24,184 nt of DNA from JANQQZ01 sp039187315 (GTDB lineage: Bacteria > Planctomycetota > Phycisphaerae > Phycisphaerales > UBA1924). Below are positions 15,792 to 22,868 of the stretch, one piece after another. How positions within the stretch are numbered: position 1 is the stretch's first letter; every line of letters starts with the position of its first letter. A model generated the notes under the pieces. It ran no database searches and had not been told where the DNA came from. It saw only the letters and a list, made by a program, of their open reading frames with translations. Location of the stretch: positions 1 to 24,184 of the forward strand of contig JBCCZQ010000050.1 of NCBI GenBank assembly GCA_039187315.1, read 5' to 3'. The position numbers were made by a program, and so were the translations under genes.

Positions 15792-16145
15792 ATGAACTTC
15801 GTCGAGAATGCCCCGAAAGGCATGCGGTGGACCGCGCGCTGGTTCGCGGCCGATGACATGTATCTCGGCGAGGCAGAGATACCTCGCGACCTCGTCATCG
15901 CCTTGAGAGATACGTGGTTCGCACCTGATGATCCGATGATTGGCGTGTACGAACTCGACGAAACAGAGGCAGCATGGTTCAGTGAACGTATGGCCCCGCC
16001 ACCAGGCGCAGCATGTACTCAGGTAGGCGCATGCACGGATCTGCCATCGCAGGAGTACGCCGGCGAGTTCATTCCCCCATGTGGCGGCCCACCGGGACTC
16101 GATTGCATCCCGGCTCGCTCGAAGCAACCAAAATACCCAGATTGA
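15792..16145 (+). CDS. Uncharacterised 117-aa protein with four cysteines
   Basis: Not recognised. No signal peptide or membrane helix. Residues 12-64 look like a small alpha/beta domain (RWTARWFAADDMYLGEAEI, a helix, then MIGVYELDETEAAWF), broadly the style of small immunity-like or DUF proteins. The C-terminal 45 residues are Pro/Gly-rich with cysteines at 75, 81, 97 and 105, which could bind a metal or be disulfide-linked. G+C is visibly lower than in the neighbours (high fifties by eye) and third codon positions are more mixed, suggesting more recent acquisition. It starts 30 bp after the response regulator stop and ends 6 bp from the convergent ribD stop. The leaderless -10 element supports transcription. 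Confidence 0.6.
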   Translation: MNFVENAPKGMRWTARWFAADDMYLGEAEIPRDLVIALRDTWFAPDDPMIGVYELDETEAAWFSERMAPPPGAACTQVGACTDLPSQEYAGEFIPPCGGPPGLDCIPARSKQPKYPD

Positions 16146-16151
16146 CCACGA

Positions 16152-17303
16152 TCACACCGGCCGCCGGTACGTCAGCTCCACATCATCACCGATCCGCTTG
16201 ACGCGGGTCAGCCGGAAGTTCCGCCCACCGCTCAAGCTCGGGACCGTGCGACCGCTCGCCGCGGCCATCGCCCGCTCGTCGGCCAAGAGCAGCGGCGCGA
16301 TGTAGACCACCGCCTCGTCAACAAGATCCAGCTCGAAGAACGAGCCCATCAGCCCCGGGCCGCACTCGAGCATGACGTTCATCGCGTCGTGCCGCTCGAC
16401 CAGCTGCTTGAGCATGACGTCCAGATCCAGCCGCCGGCTGTCCGACCGCACGCCCATGATCTCAACGCCCCGCTGCTCGAGAGCCTCCCGACGCGGCTTG
16501 AGGTAGGCGCTGTTCTTCAGCTCGTTCGCGCAGCAGACCGTCACCGGCACATCCGCGGCAGTCGTCGCAAGCTTCGAGTCCGGCGGTAGGTCCAGATCCG
16601 TGTCGATCACCACCCGGCGTGCCACCCGCCGTGGCGGCCGCCCGACCCGCGCGGTCAGCAGAGGGTCGTCGAACCGGGCCGTGCCCAGGCCCGTCACAAT
16701 CGCGTCCATCCGCTCGCGCAGCCGGTGCACACGCAGCCGCGACCGCCCCGACGAGATCCACTGGCTCTGGCCCGTCCGCGTCGCGACCCGGCCGTCGACC
16801 GTCTGAGCCCACTTGGCGACGACCCACGGCATGCCCGTCCGAAGCCTCTTCACAAACGGGTCGCTGAGCATCACCGCCGCATCGCTCGCCTCGCTGTGCC
16901 TGGAGCGGACACCCGCCGACTCCAGCAGCGCCGCCCCGCCGCCGGATTCGGCCCCAGGGTCATGCCGCGCGAAGACGACTTCGGCGACGCCGGCCTCGGT
17001 CAGCGCATCGGTGCAGGGCGGCTGCTTGCCGTGGTGACAGCAGGGCTCCAATGTCACGTACACCGTCGCACCCCGGACATCGACGCCCGCTCGCTTGGCC
17101 GCGGCCAACGCCTCACGCTCGGCATGCAGCCCGCCGAAGCGGCGGTGGTGCCCGGTGGCGAGCACAAGGCCATCGCGCGCGATGACGCAGCCGACGAGCG
17201 GATTCGGCTCGACGCGTCCCGACGCACGCCATGCAGCGATCGCGGCCCGGTCCAGCATCGCCTTGTCGAGATCATCGGTCACGCGAGAGTCTTGCCGGCT
17301 CAC
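16152..17303 (-). CDS. ribD: Bifunctional riboflavin biosynthesis deaminase/reductase RibD
   Basis: Catalyses two steps of riboflavin synthesis: deamination of the diaminopyrimidine made from GTP, then NADPH-dependent reduction of its ribose side chain. 383 aa, usual length. The deaminase zinc site is HAE (60-62) plus PCCHHGKQPPC (87-97), with PNPLVGCVIARDG at 34-46. The reductase part begins near 155 (MPWVVAKWAQTVDGRVAT, then GQSQWISS) and runs to the end; GPGLMGSFFELDLVDE is its conserved C-terminal block. The start is GTG at 17303, overlapping the previous gene's stop as GTGA, a sign of translational coupling. No other rib gene is in the window. Confidence 0.95.
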   Translation of the reverse strand: MSRQDSRVTDDLDKAMLDRAAIAAWRASGRVEPNPLVGCVIARDGLVLATGHHRRFGGLHAEREALAAAKRAGVDVRGATVYVTLEPCCHHGKQPPCTDALTEAGVAEVVFARHDPGAESGGGAALLESAGVRSRHSEASDAAVMLSDPFVKRLRTGMPWVVAKWAQTVDGRVATRTGQSQWISSGRSRLRVHRLRERMDAIVTGLGTARFDDPLLTARVGRPPRRVARRVVIDTDLDLPPDSKLATTAADVPVTVCCANELKNSAYLKPRREALEQRGVEIMGVRSDSRRLDLDVMLKQLVERHDAMNVMLECGPGLMGSFFELDLVDEAVVYIAPLLLADERAMAAASGRTVPSLSGGRNFRLTRVKRIGDDVELTYRRPV

Positions 17304-18283
17304 GCGTTGCGGACCAGCGCCGCCCGCTCACGACCCGTCGGCGAAAGGTCTTCGAGCCACCGGCGAGCATCCTGCACGTACCCCGCCGTCGGCTTGAGCT
17401 CCGGCCGACGCATCGCGAAGTACCTGTTCAGCCGCCGCATTGCGAGCTCGCGGACCAGCTTCGCTGCCATCGACGCGAACGCGACCGGCAGGTGCCGCGA
17501 CTCGCTCTCGGTCATAAACAGCACCCGGCACGTCGCTCCGCAGCCACGGACCGCGTACGCGCTGCACGCCGGTGATTCGGCGACCGTTTCGATCGCCCCG
17601 CTATCCCAGACCTGCGCCAGCAGGGCGCCGTAGCCCGCCCGCGACCCCAGCCGGTCACAGACGATGCGTAGATGCTCGCCGTCCCGCCCGTACCGGTCTC
17701 GCACCGAGCGGAGGTGCCCCACCACAGCATCCGCGACCACGGCGGCCTTCGAACCTGCACGATCCAGCGAGGTGTTGAACTCTTGCTCGCCGATCACGCG
17801 ACACGACGCATCATCCAGGCGCACGCCCGATCGCCGGAATGCGTGCGCGAGCAGGTTCGCCCCGAGCGCTATGGAGTCCGGCTCGTTGGCCAGAGGCAGC
17901 GTGACGGCGGGCCCTCCGTACCAGCTCGCTTCGGGCAAGTGGGCGTTGAGCGTTGTCAGAAGCGATGCATCGTCGCCGGGCGACGCTCCGATCGAGGCCA
18001 TCGCGGCCAGCACGCCACGTTCGAGATGCCGCAGCGGGTGCTGACGGACCGAGTCGTTGGGCAGCTTGAGCCTCTTGGAATCCGCGATGGGCACACGCGA
18101 ACGGTCGCCCGCACGCCACTCTTTCAGCGTCCTGCACACCGCCGGCGCCAGCCGTTCCCAGAGATCGGGCACGTTCGCATCGGCCGGGTGATCCTCAGCG
18201 ACAAACAACGACCGCGCGACACACAGAGGCCCGAGCATTGGCCCGTACCCTGCCTCGTCGATGCCGCAATAGATCAGCGCCAC
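17300..18283 (-). CDS. RNase HII-like ribonuclease with a GYG instead of GRG motif
   Basis: Predicted RNase H fold endonuclease that would cleave RNA in RNA-DNA hybrids, 327 aa against about 200-220 for standard RNase HII. The N-terminal signature reads YCGIDEAGYGPMLGPL: D9 and E10 match the catalytic pair, but the Arg of the GRG junction-recognition motif is Tyr13. ADSKRL (67-72) matches the family DSKKL, IVCD gives D210 as third acid, and AFASMAAKLVREL matches the ASIIAKVTRD block, with Glu261 where the fourth Asp is expected. GYVQDARRWL near 301-310 mirrors the GYGT..H segment. Extra sequence of about 100 residues lies between 75 and 200. The GTG at 18283 is preferred to a TTG at 18328: TACGCT ends 5 nt before it, and the fold begins at once. 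Coupled to ribD by a 4-bp overlap. Confidence 0.8.
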   Translation of the reverse strand: MALIYCGIDEAGYGPMLGPLCVARSLFVAEDHPADANVPDLWERLAPAVCRTLKEWRAGDRSRVPIADSKRLKLPNDSVRQHPLRHLERGVLAAMASIGASPGDDASLLTTLNAHLPEASWYGGPAVTLPLANEPDSIALGANLLAHAFRRSGVRLDDASCRVIGEQEFNTSLDRAGSKAAVVADAVVGHLRSVRDRYGRDGEHLRIVCDRLGSRAGYGALLAQVWDSGAIETVAESPACSAYAVRGCGATCRVLFMTESESRHLPVAFASMAAKLVRELAMRRLNRYFAMRRPELKPTAGYVQDARRWLEDLSPTGRERAALVRNA

Positions 18284-18288
18284 GCCTG

Positions 18289-18294
18289 AGCGTA
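18289..18294 (-). promoter_or_regulatory. -10 element TACGCT for leaderless RNase HII-like gene
   Basis: Minus-strand TACGCT ends 5 nt before the GTG at 18283. It decides the start codon and makes this the promoter of the RNase HII-like/ribD operon. Confidence 0.5.
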
Positions 18295-18334
18295 CCGGGT
18301 TCAACCGGATCGGCACCGCGTTCCACAAACGACA

Positions 18335-18368
18335 GCGGCTGCTCGCTCAAGCAGAGCGGAGCAGCCGC
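18335..18368 (-). terminator. Strong hairpin downstream of tRNA-Leu
   Basis: Minus-strand GCGGCTGCT pairs with AGCAGCCGC, and inside it CGCTC pairs with GAGCG around TGCTT, with one bulged C: 14 pairs in all. TGTCGTTTGT follows. It lies 53 nt past the tRNA and before the RNase HII-like promoter, so it is the likely terminator of the recA/tRNA transcript. Confidence 0.65.
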
Positions 18369-18420
18369 GGCGCCTCCCCCGTCCTCCGCGGGGCTGAGAA
18401 CGACCCATCCCTGGGCCGAA

Positions 18421-18506
18421 TGCGGATGAGAGGACTCGAACCTCCACGGGGTGTTACCCCCACTAGGACCTGAACCTAGCGCGTCTGCCAATTCCGCCAC
18501 ATCCGC
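18421..18506 (-). tRNA. tRNA-Leu (anticodon CAG)
   Basis: The minus strand folds into a class II cloverleaf. The acceptor GCGGATG (18506-18500) pairs with CATCCGC (18428-18422), with discriminator A at 18421 as expected for leucine. The anticodon stem CTAGG/CCTAG encloses TTCAGGT, giving anticodon CAG, which reads CUG. A long variable arm (TGGGGGTAACACCCC) precedes the T arm GGAGGTTCGAGTCCTCT. CCA is not encoded (TTC follows). It sits 60 bp downstream of recA on the same strand. Confidence 0.96.
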
Positions 18507-18531
18507 GGCAGGCGGGAGGGTACGCCCTGCC
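18507..18531 (-). other. Hairpin abutting the tRNA-Leu 5' end
   Basis: Minus-strand GGCAGGGCG and CGCCTGCC pair (8 pairs, one bulged G) around an 8-nt loop, ending at the base before the mature tRNA. No T tract follows, so it is not an ordinary terminator; it may mark the recA mRNA end after RNase P cleavage. Confidence 0.45.
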
Positions 18532-18566
18532 ACCCGAGCCTTCTAGCACACGCGGGCCGCCTTGCG

Positions 18567-19676
18567 TCAGACTTCCGCCGGCTCGAGATCACCCGCGGCG
18601 AGCTCGGCCTCGACCTTGGCCATCCGCTCCCGGACCGCCTGGGGCAGCTTCTTCTCGAGCACGGCCGAACGCATCTCATCGAACAGATCGCCGTTCTCCC
18701 CGACGAACCGCTTAGCCGCCTCTCGGCCCTGACCCAGCCGGGTCTCGCCGTAGCTGAACCACGCGCCCGATTTCTGCGCTACGCCGTTGTCGACCGCAAG
18801 ATCGAGCAGGTCACCCGTTGCGGAGATGCCCTCGTCGAACATGATGTCGAATTCGGCGTCCCGGAAGGGCGGGGCGACCTTGTTCTTGACCACACGGGCC
18901 CGGGTCCGGTTCCCGACGTTCTGGTCGCCGTCCTTGATCGCGCCGATCCTGCGGACATCGATACGGACAGAACTGTAGAACTTCAGGGCCCGCCCGCCGG
19001 GCGTCGTCTCGGGCGATCCGAACATCACCCCGATCTTCTCCCGGATCTGGTTGATGAAGATGACCGTGCAGCTGCTGCGGGCGATCACACCGGTCAGCTT
19101 CCGCATCGCCTGCGACATCAGCCGGGCCTGGAGGCCCACGACCGTGTCGCCCATCTCGCCCTCGATCTCGGCACGGGGGATCAGGGCCGCGACCGAATCA
19201 ACAACCACCAGATCGACCGCGTTCGATCGCACGAGCAGCTCGACGATCTCGAGCGCCTGCTCGCCGGTGTCGGGCTGGGAGACGAGCAGCTCATCGATAT
19301 TCACGCCGATCTTCTTGGCCCATGTCGGGTCGAGCGCGTGCTCGGCATCGACGAACGCCGCCACACCCCCACGCTTCTGCGCGTTAGCCGCGACGGTCAG
19401 GCTCAGCGTCGTCTTACCCGATGACTCCGGCCCGAAGATCTCAACGATCCGGCCGCGTGGGATGCCCTTGCCGCCGAGCGCGATGTCGAGGCTCAGGGTG
19501 CCCGTCGAGATGCCGGGCACGGAGAGATACGCGTCCTCATCCAGCCGCATGATCGCGCCCTGACCGAACGACTTTTCAATCTGCCCCAGCGTGCGCTTGA
19601 GCGCCTCCTGCTTGGCGGCGTCGTTCTCCGGCTTGGCTTCGAGCGTCTTGGACGGACCGGCGTTCTTTTTGGCCAT
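18567..19676 (-). CDS. recA: Recombinase RecA
   Basis: DNA strand-exchange ATPase and co-protease of the SOS response, 369 aa, usual length. Walker A GPESSGKTT at 82-90, Walker B LVVVDSVAAL, the loop region INQIREKIGVMFGSPETTPGG, and the diagnostic ALKFYSSVR are all present. The C-terminus is short and acidic (AELAAGDLEPAEV), as is common. The ATG at 19676 is chosen because TAGGAGG precedes it by 6 nt; an open-frame extension to 19829 has no support. The N-terminal 20 residues are Lys/Ala-rich and variable, as in other RecA proteins. tRNA-Leu lies downstream on the same strand; a prepilin-like gene diverges upstream. Confidence 0.99.
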   Translation of the reverse strand: MAKKNAGPSKTLEAKPENDAAKQEALKRTLGQIEKSFGQGAIMRLDEDAYLSVPGISTGTLSLDIALGGKGIPRGRIVEIFGPESSGKTTLSLTVAANAQKRGGVAAFVDAEHALDPTWAKKIGVNIDELLVSQPDTGEQALEIVELLVRSNAVDLVVVDSVAALIPRAEIEGEMGDTVVGLQARLMSQAMRKLTGVIARSSCTVIFINQIREKIGVMFGSPETTPGGRALKFYSSVRIDVRRIGAIKDGDQNVGNRTRARVVKNKVAPPFRDAEFDIMFDEGISATGDLLDLAVDNGVAQKSGAWFSYGETRLGQGREAAKRFVGENGDLFDEMRSAVLEKKLPQAVRERMAKVEAELAAGDLEPAEV

Positions 19677-19833
19677 GACAGGCCTCCTACTGCCGTGCGC
19701 GTCGCAGCGGATGGCCGCCCCTCGAATCCAGGGCGGGTCCCCTGTCGTCACACCGTTGCCGATGCGGGCAGGTCCGATCACAATGATCAGCATCCTGGCC
19801 AGGGGCGGCATCGGTCGCGTGCCCAGCACAGGT

Positions 19834-19862
19834 ACGGTACCACATCTGGGAAGTTCTGTCTA
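19834..19862 (-). promoter_or_regulatory. Candidate recA promoter with palindrome over the -10
   Basis: Minus-strand TAGACA (19862-19857), a 17-bp spacer and TACCGT (19839-19834) form a good promoter, giving a leader of about 150 nt to recA. The 11-bp palindrome GGTACGGTACC (19831-19841) covers the -10 and is a candidate operator. Further upstream, an AT-rich stretch (about 19875-19892) with TTGTTT-N18-TTGTAT on the same strand could be a second promoter. Confidence 0.45.
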
Positions 19863-19919
19863 CGTCAGGATCGAACAAATTTCATACAAAAGTGCGCCTC
19901 TACCCGCAAACAACCGCGG

Positions 19920-19925
19920 TAGGCT
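19920..19925 (+). promoter_or_regulatory. -10 element TAGGCT of the prepilin-like gene
   Basis: TAGGCT ends 5 nt before an in-frame GTG (19931), which fits the leaderless pattern, and 23 nt before the ATG at 19949, which has its own GAGGAGG site. Either start could be used. Confidence 0.5.
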
Positions 19926-19948
19926 GAAGGGTGAGGAGGCACAAAGTC

Positions 19949-20965
19949 ATGCAGCGACTGGGCTTCACGCTCATCGACACGCTCGCCCTCGCCGCGCTTG
20001 CGGCGACCCTCGGCGCGGTCTGGACCGCCACCGCCCCACAGCCGGCCCCACAGCCAGAGGGCATGGTCGAACGACCGCTGGCCGTTCCGCAGAGGCAGCA
20101 AGGGCTGATGACGGCCATGCTCGCGGCTCGCCAAAGCGGACGGACGCTCAAAGACGCCGACCAACTCCGGCTGCTCGTGCAATCGGCCGACCTGTTCGCG
20201 ATCGACAACAACGACATGTTTCCCATGCCATCGCGCCTCGACCGGAACAACTTCACGATCGACGCGCTGCCCGAGTCGAAGGACACCACGGGGAACATCT
20301 ACTCCATCTTCATCCAGTACGGCTACGTGACCGCCGCGTTGATCATGAGCCCGCTTGAGCGCAACCCGGCGATCAAGCCGTACAACGACTATGAGCTTTC
20401 CGAACCCACCGCGGCGACCGATCCGAAGCGGGCAATGTGGGACCCGGGCCTGTCCGCGGATTTCACGGACGCAGATGGCGGGCACACAAGCTACGCGCAC
20501 CACGTGCCCGAGCCGTCGTCTCGCTGGAAAGTAAGCTTCCGCTCGACGGATATCACCTTCGCGAACCGCGGCCCTGAGATCGAGCGGACCGAGCCGCTCG
20601 AGGACGGGACAACGGTCACACGCTTTGCAGATGGCGGCTCCAACGCTCTGAACCTGATCTTCCGCCATCAGACCGTCAAACCGAGCTGGTCGGGCAACAC
20701 CGCCCGCAACGACGCATCCGTGCTGATCATGGAAAAACGCTACGCCGATAACGCAAGGGTGCTTTCCGGCCCAGGTGACCCCATGCTGCCTCGCACCGGC
20801 CCCGACGGCGAAGAACGCTTCTACGACGATGTCCTGTTCGTCAACGAGGTGCCGGATCGCCAGGCCGAAGGCAGCAGCTTCGCCGCGGTTGCTCGGAACC
20901 AATGGCTGGGCATCTTCATCGAATCCGGTGCCACCAGGGACAGCTTCAAGGCCATCTACGATTAG
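19949..20965 (+). CDS. Prepilin-like exported protein with Asp at position +5
   Basis: 338-aa protein with a class III prepilin-like N-terminus: leader MQRLG, then FTLIDTLALAALAATLGAVW, with Gly at -1 and Phe at +1. The residue at +5, nearly always Glu in assembled pilins, is Asp. A Pro-rich linker (PQPAPQPEG) leads into a globular domain of about 290 residues with DLFAIDNNDMFPMPS, recalling the planctomycete family of large prepilin-domain proteins; a C-terminal FADGGSNALNLIFRH segment resembles their short DGG-type motif. Function unknown; probably surface-exposed. ATG at 19949 has GAGGAGG 9 nt upstream; GTG at 19931 is an alternative that fits the leaderless -10. Divergent from recA with no obvious functional link. 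Confidence 0.78.
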   Translation: MQRLGFTLIDTLALAALAATLGAVWTATAPQPAPQPEGMVERPLAVPQRQQGLMTAMLAARQSGRTLKDADQLRLLVQSADLFAIDNNDMFPMPSRLDRNNFTIDALPESKDTTGNIYSIFIQYGYVTAALIMSPLERNPAIKPYNDYELSEPTAATDPKRAMWDPGLSADFTDADGGHTSYAHHVPEPSSRWKVSFRSTDITFANRGPEIERTEPLEDGTTVTRFADGGSNALNLIFRHQTVKPSWSGNTARNDASVLIMEKRYADNARVLSGPGDPMLPRTGPDGEERFYDDVLFVNEVPDRQAEGSSFAAVARNQWLGIFIESGATRDSFKAIYD

Positions 20966-20996
20966 CCTGGCGCCGCGTCAGCCGCCCGCGCCCCGC

Positions 20997-21002
20997 TAGG
21001 CT
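20997..21002 (+). promoter_or_regulatory. -10 element TAGGCT for leaderless acyl-CoA carboxylase gene
   Basis: TAGGCT ends 6 nt before the ATG at 21009; no ribosome binding site is present in the 43-bp gap after the prepilin-like gene. Confidence 0.55.
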
Positions 21003-21008
21003 TGCCGC

Positions 21009-22676
21009 ATGACCGACCCGGCGACCCTCCGCGACACGACCAAGGCCTTCCTCGAGCAAGAAGCCGCCATCCGCGCCGGCGGCGGCGCAAAAGCCATCGA
21101 ACGCCAGCACGCCAAGGGCCGCCTAACCGCCCGTGAACGCATCGAGCGGCTCATCGACCCCGGCTCATTTTTTCAGGAGTTCGGCCTCTGGGCCGCGTTC
21201 GGCATGTACGGCGAGCACGGCGGGGCACCGGCCGCGGGCGTAGTCACGGGCGTCGGCCGCGTCGAGGGCCGGCCGCACATGATCATCGCGAACGACGCGA
21301 CGGTGAAGGCCGGCGCGTTCTTCCCGATGACGTGCAAAAAGATTATCCGAGCGCAGCACATCGCCCGCATGTCCCGCCTGCCGCTCCTCTACCTCGTCGA
21401 CTCCGCCGGCGTCTTCCTCCCGCTCCAGGAAGACGTGTTCCCAGACACCGACGACTTCGGCCGGATCTTCTACCTCAACTCGGTCATCTCGGCCGAGGGC
21501 ATCCCGCAGATCGCAGCGATCATGGGCTTCTGCGTGGCGGGCGGGGGCTACTTGCCCGTTCTCTGCGACACGCTGCTGATGACCGAAGGCTCGGGCCTCT
21601 ACCTGGCCGGTCCGGCACTGGTCAAGGCCGCGATCGGACAGGATGTCACAGACGAAGAACTCGGCGGCGCGTCGATGCACGCGGCGATCTCAGGCACGAT
21701 CGATTTCAAAGAGCCAGACGACGAGGCCTGCCTTGCCAGGGTCCGCGGGCTTGCCGGCAAGTACCCCGAGCCGAGGCTGCCATCGGCCGACGGCGCACCG
21801 CCCCCCTATCGCGCGAGCGAGGATGTCTACAGCGTCTTCACGGATAGGCCCGGTGAGCAGTACGACGCCCGCGACCTGATCGCGTGCTTTGTCGACGCCC
21901 GCAGCGTGCCCAACGAGGGCGGGCACGAGTCGCTCGAGCCCGACTTCGACGAGTACAAGGCCGACTTCGGGCCCTCGCTCGTCTGCGGCTACGCCAGGCT
22001 CGGCGGGCAGCCAGTCGGAATCGTGGCGAACCAGGGCGAGCTTGCACAGCAGCACGAGCCGGGCGGCAAGGCGGGGCCGACCTCCAGCGCGACCATGCCG
22101 CGGGTGATCTATGACGAATCGGCGGACAAAGCCGCCCGCTTTGTCATGGATTGCAACCAGCGCAAAGTCCCGATCGTCTTCCTGCACGACACGACCGGCT
22201 TCATGGTCGGGCGTGACAGCGAGCAAGCCGGCATCATCCGAGCCGGCGCGAAGATGGTCAACGCGATGAGCAACTCGGTCGTGCCGAAGATCGTGGTCAT
22301 CACAGGCGGCAGCTACGGCGCTGGCAACTACGCGATGTGCGGCCGGGCGTTCGAACCGTTCATCACCCTCGCGTGGCCCGGCAGCCGCTGCGCGGTGATG
22401 GGCGCGGCCCAGGCCTCGGGCACGCTCGCGATGATCGAGGAGCGCAGCCGCCAGCGCAAGGGCGAGGCCATCGACGCCGAGACGCACGAGCAGATCCTGG
22501 CCGCCGTCCGCGCGAGCTACGACGAGCAGCAGGACATCCGCCACGGCGCAGCCCGCGGCTGGCTCGACCGGATCATCGAGCCGCACCGGACGCGCGAGGA
22601 ACTGATCGCGGCCCTCGACGCCGCGCGGAATTGGGACATGTCCCGTGAGTTCAAGACGGGCGTGCTGCAGACCTGA
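21009..22676 (+). CDS. Acyl-CoA carboxylase carboxyltransferase (beta) subunit, likely methylcrotonyl-CoA carboxylase
   Basis: Carboxyltransferase that moves CO2 from biotin to an acyl-CoA, 555 aa. The crotonase-fold halves are both present: the N-terminal half with KGRLTARERIERLIDPGSF, LLYLVDSAGVFLPLQ and FPDTDDFGRIFY, and the C-terminal half with GIVANQGEL, VPIVFLHDTTGFMVG, ITGGSYGAGNYAMCGRAF and AWPGSRCAVMGAAQA. The FPDxDDFGRIFY segment and the length fit methylcrotonyl-CoA carboxylase (leucine catabolism) better than propionyl-CoA carboxylase, and HMG-CoA lyase, the enzyme two steps later, lies 575 bp downstream. The usual GVSDH-like stretch reads SGTIDFKEPDDEACLARVR, so the exact substrate is open. 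The biotin carboxylase/carrier subunit and the hydratase are not in the window and must be elsewhere or just beyond the edge. Confidence 0.93.
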   Translation: MTDPATLRDTTKAFLEQEAAIRAGGGAKAIERQHAKGRLTARERIERLIDPGSFFQEFGLWAAFGMYGEHGGAPAAGVVTGVGRVEGRPHMIIANDATVKAGAFFPMTCKKIIRAQHIARMSRLPLLYLVDSAGVFLPLQEDVFPDTDDFGRIFYLNSVISAEGIPQIAAIMGFCVAGGGYLPVLCDTLLMTEGSGLYLAGPALVKAAIGQDVTDEELGGASMHAAISGTIDFKEPDDEACLARVRGLAGKYPEPRLPSADGAPPPYRASEDVYSVFTDRPGEQYDARDLIACFVDARSVPNEGGHESLEPDFDEYKADFGPSLVCGYARLGGQPVGIVANQGELAQQHEPGGKAGPTSSATMPRVIYDESADKAARFVMDCNQRKVPIVFLHDTTGFMVGRDSEQAGIIRAGAKMVNAMSNSVVPKIVVITGGSYGAGNYAMCGRAFEPFITLAWPGSRCAVMGAAQASGTLAMIEERSRQRKGEAIDAETHEQILAAVRASYDEQQDIRHGAARGWLDRIIEPHRTREELIAALDAARNWDMSREFKTGVLQT

Positions 22677-22835
22677 GCCTTCGGAGAGCAAGGTCCGAGA
22701 GCCTCCGGCCTCGCGTTCTTGGAACCCGCATGTGTGAGTCTCGGCAAGGTACAGCGGTGCTGCACCCGCGCGATCCTTCTGGCATCGACAAGGCCGTGGC
22801 GATCGGCAAGACACGCGGCATGGTGCCGTCGAACG

Positions 22836-22855
22836 GGTGGGCGATGACGCCCACC
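22836..22855 (+). promoter_or_regulatory. Hairpin directly upstream of a ribosome binding site
   Basis: GGTGGGCG pairs with CGCCCACC around ATGA (8 perfect pairs); the next bases, GGGGAG (22856-22861), are the ribosome binding site of the 111-aa gene. Possible translational control or mRNA 5'-end stabiliser. The rest of the 192-bp gap shows no clear promoter or terminator. Confidence 0.4.
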
Positions 22856-22868
22856 GGGGAGACGGGCC

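Noticed and set aside
14946..16127. 393-aa minus-strand open frame
   Set aside because: It lies antisense to the HTH-receiver gene and the 117-aa gene, whose plus-strand frames have motifs or a promoter; no domain is visible in the minus frame.
19677..19930. Canonical LexA boxes upstream of recA
   Set aside because: I searched by eye for CTGT-N8-ACAG and for GAAC-N4-GTTC types; only partial half-sites (for example GAAC near 19873) occur.
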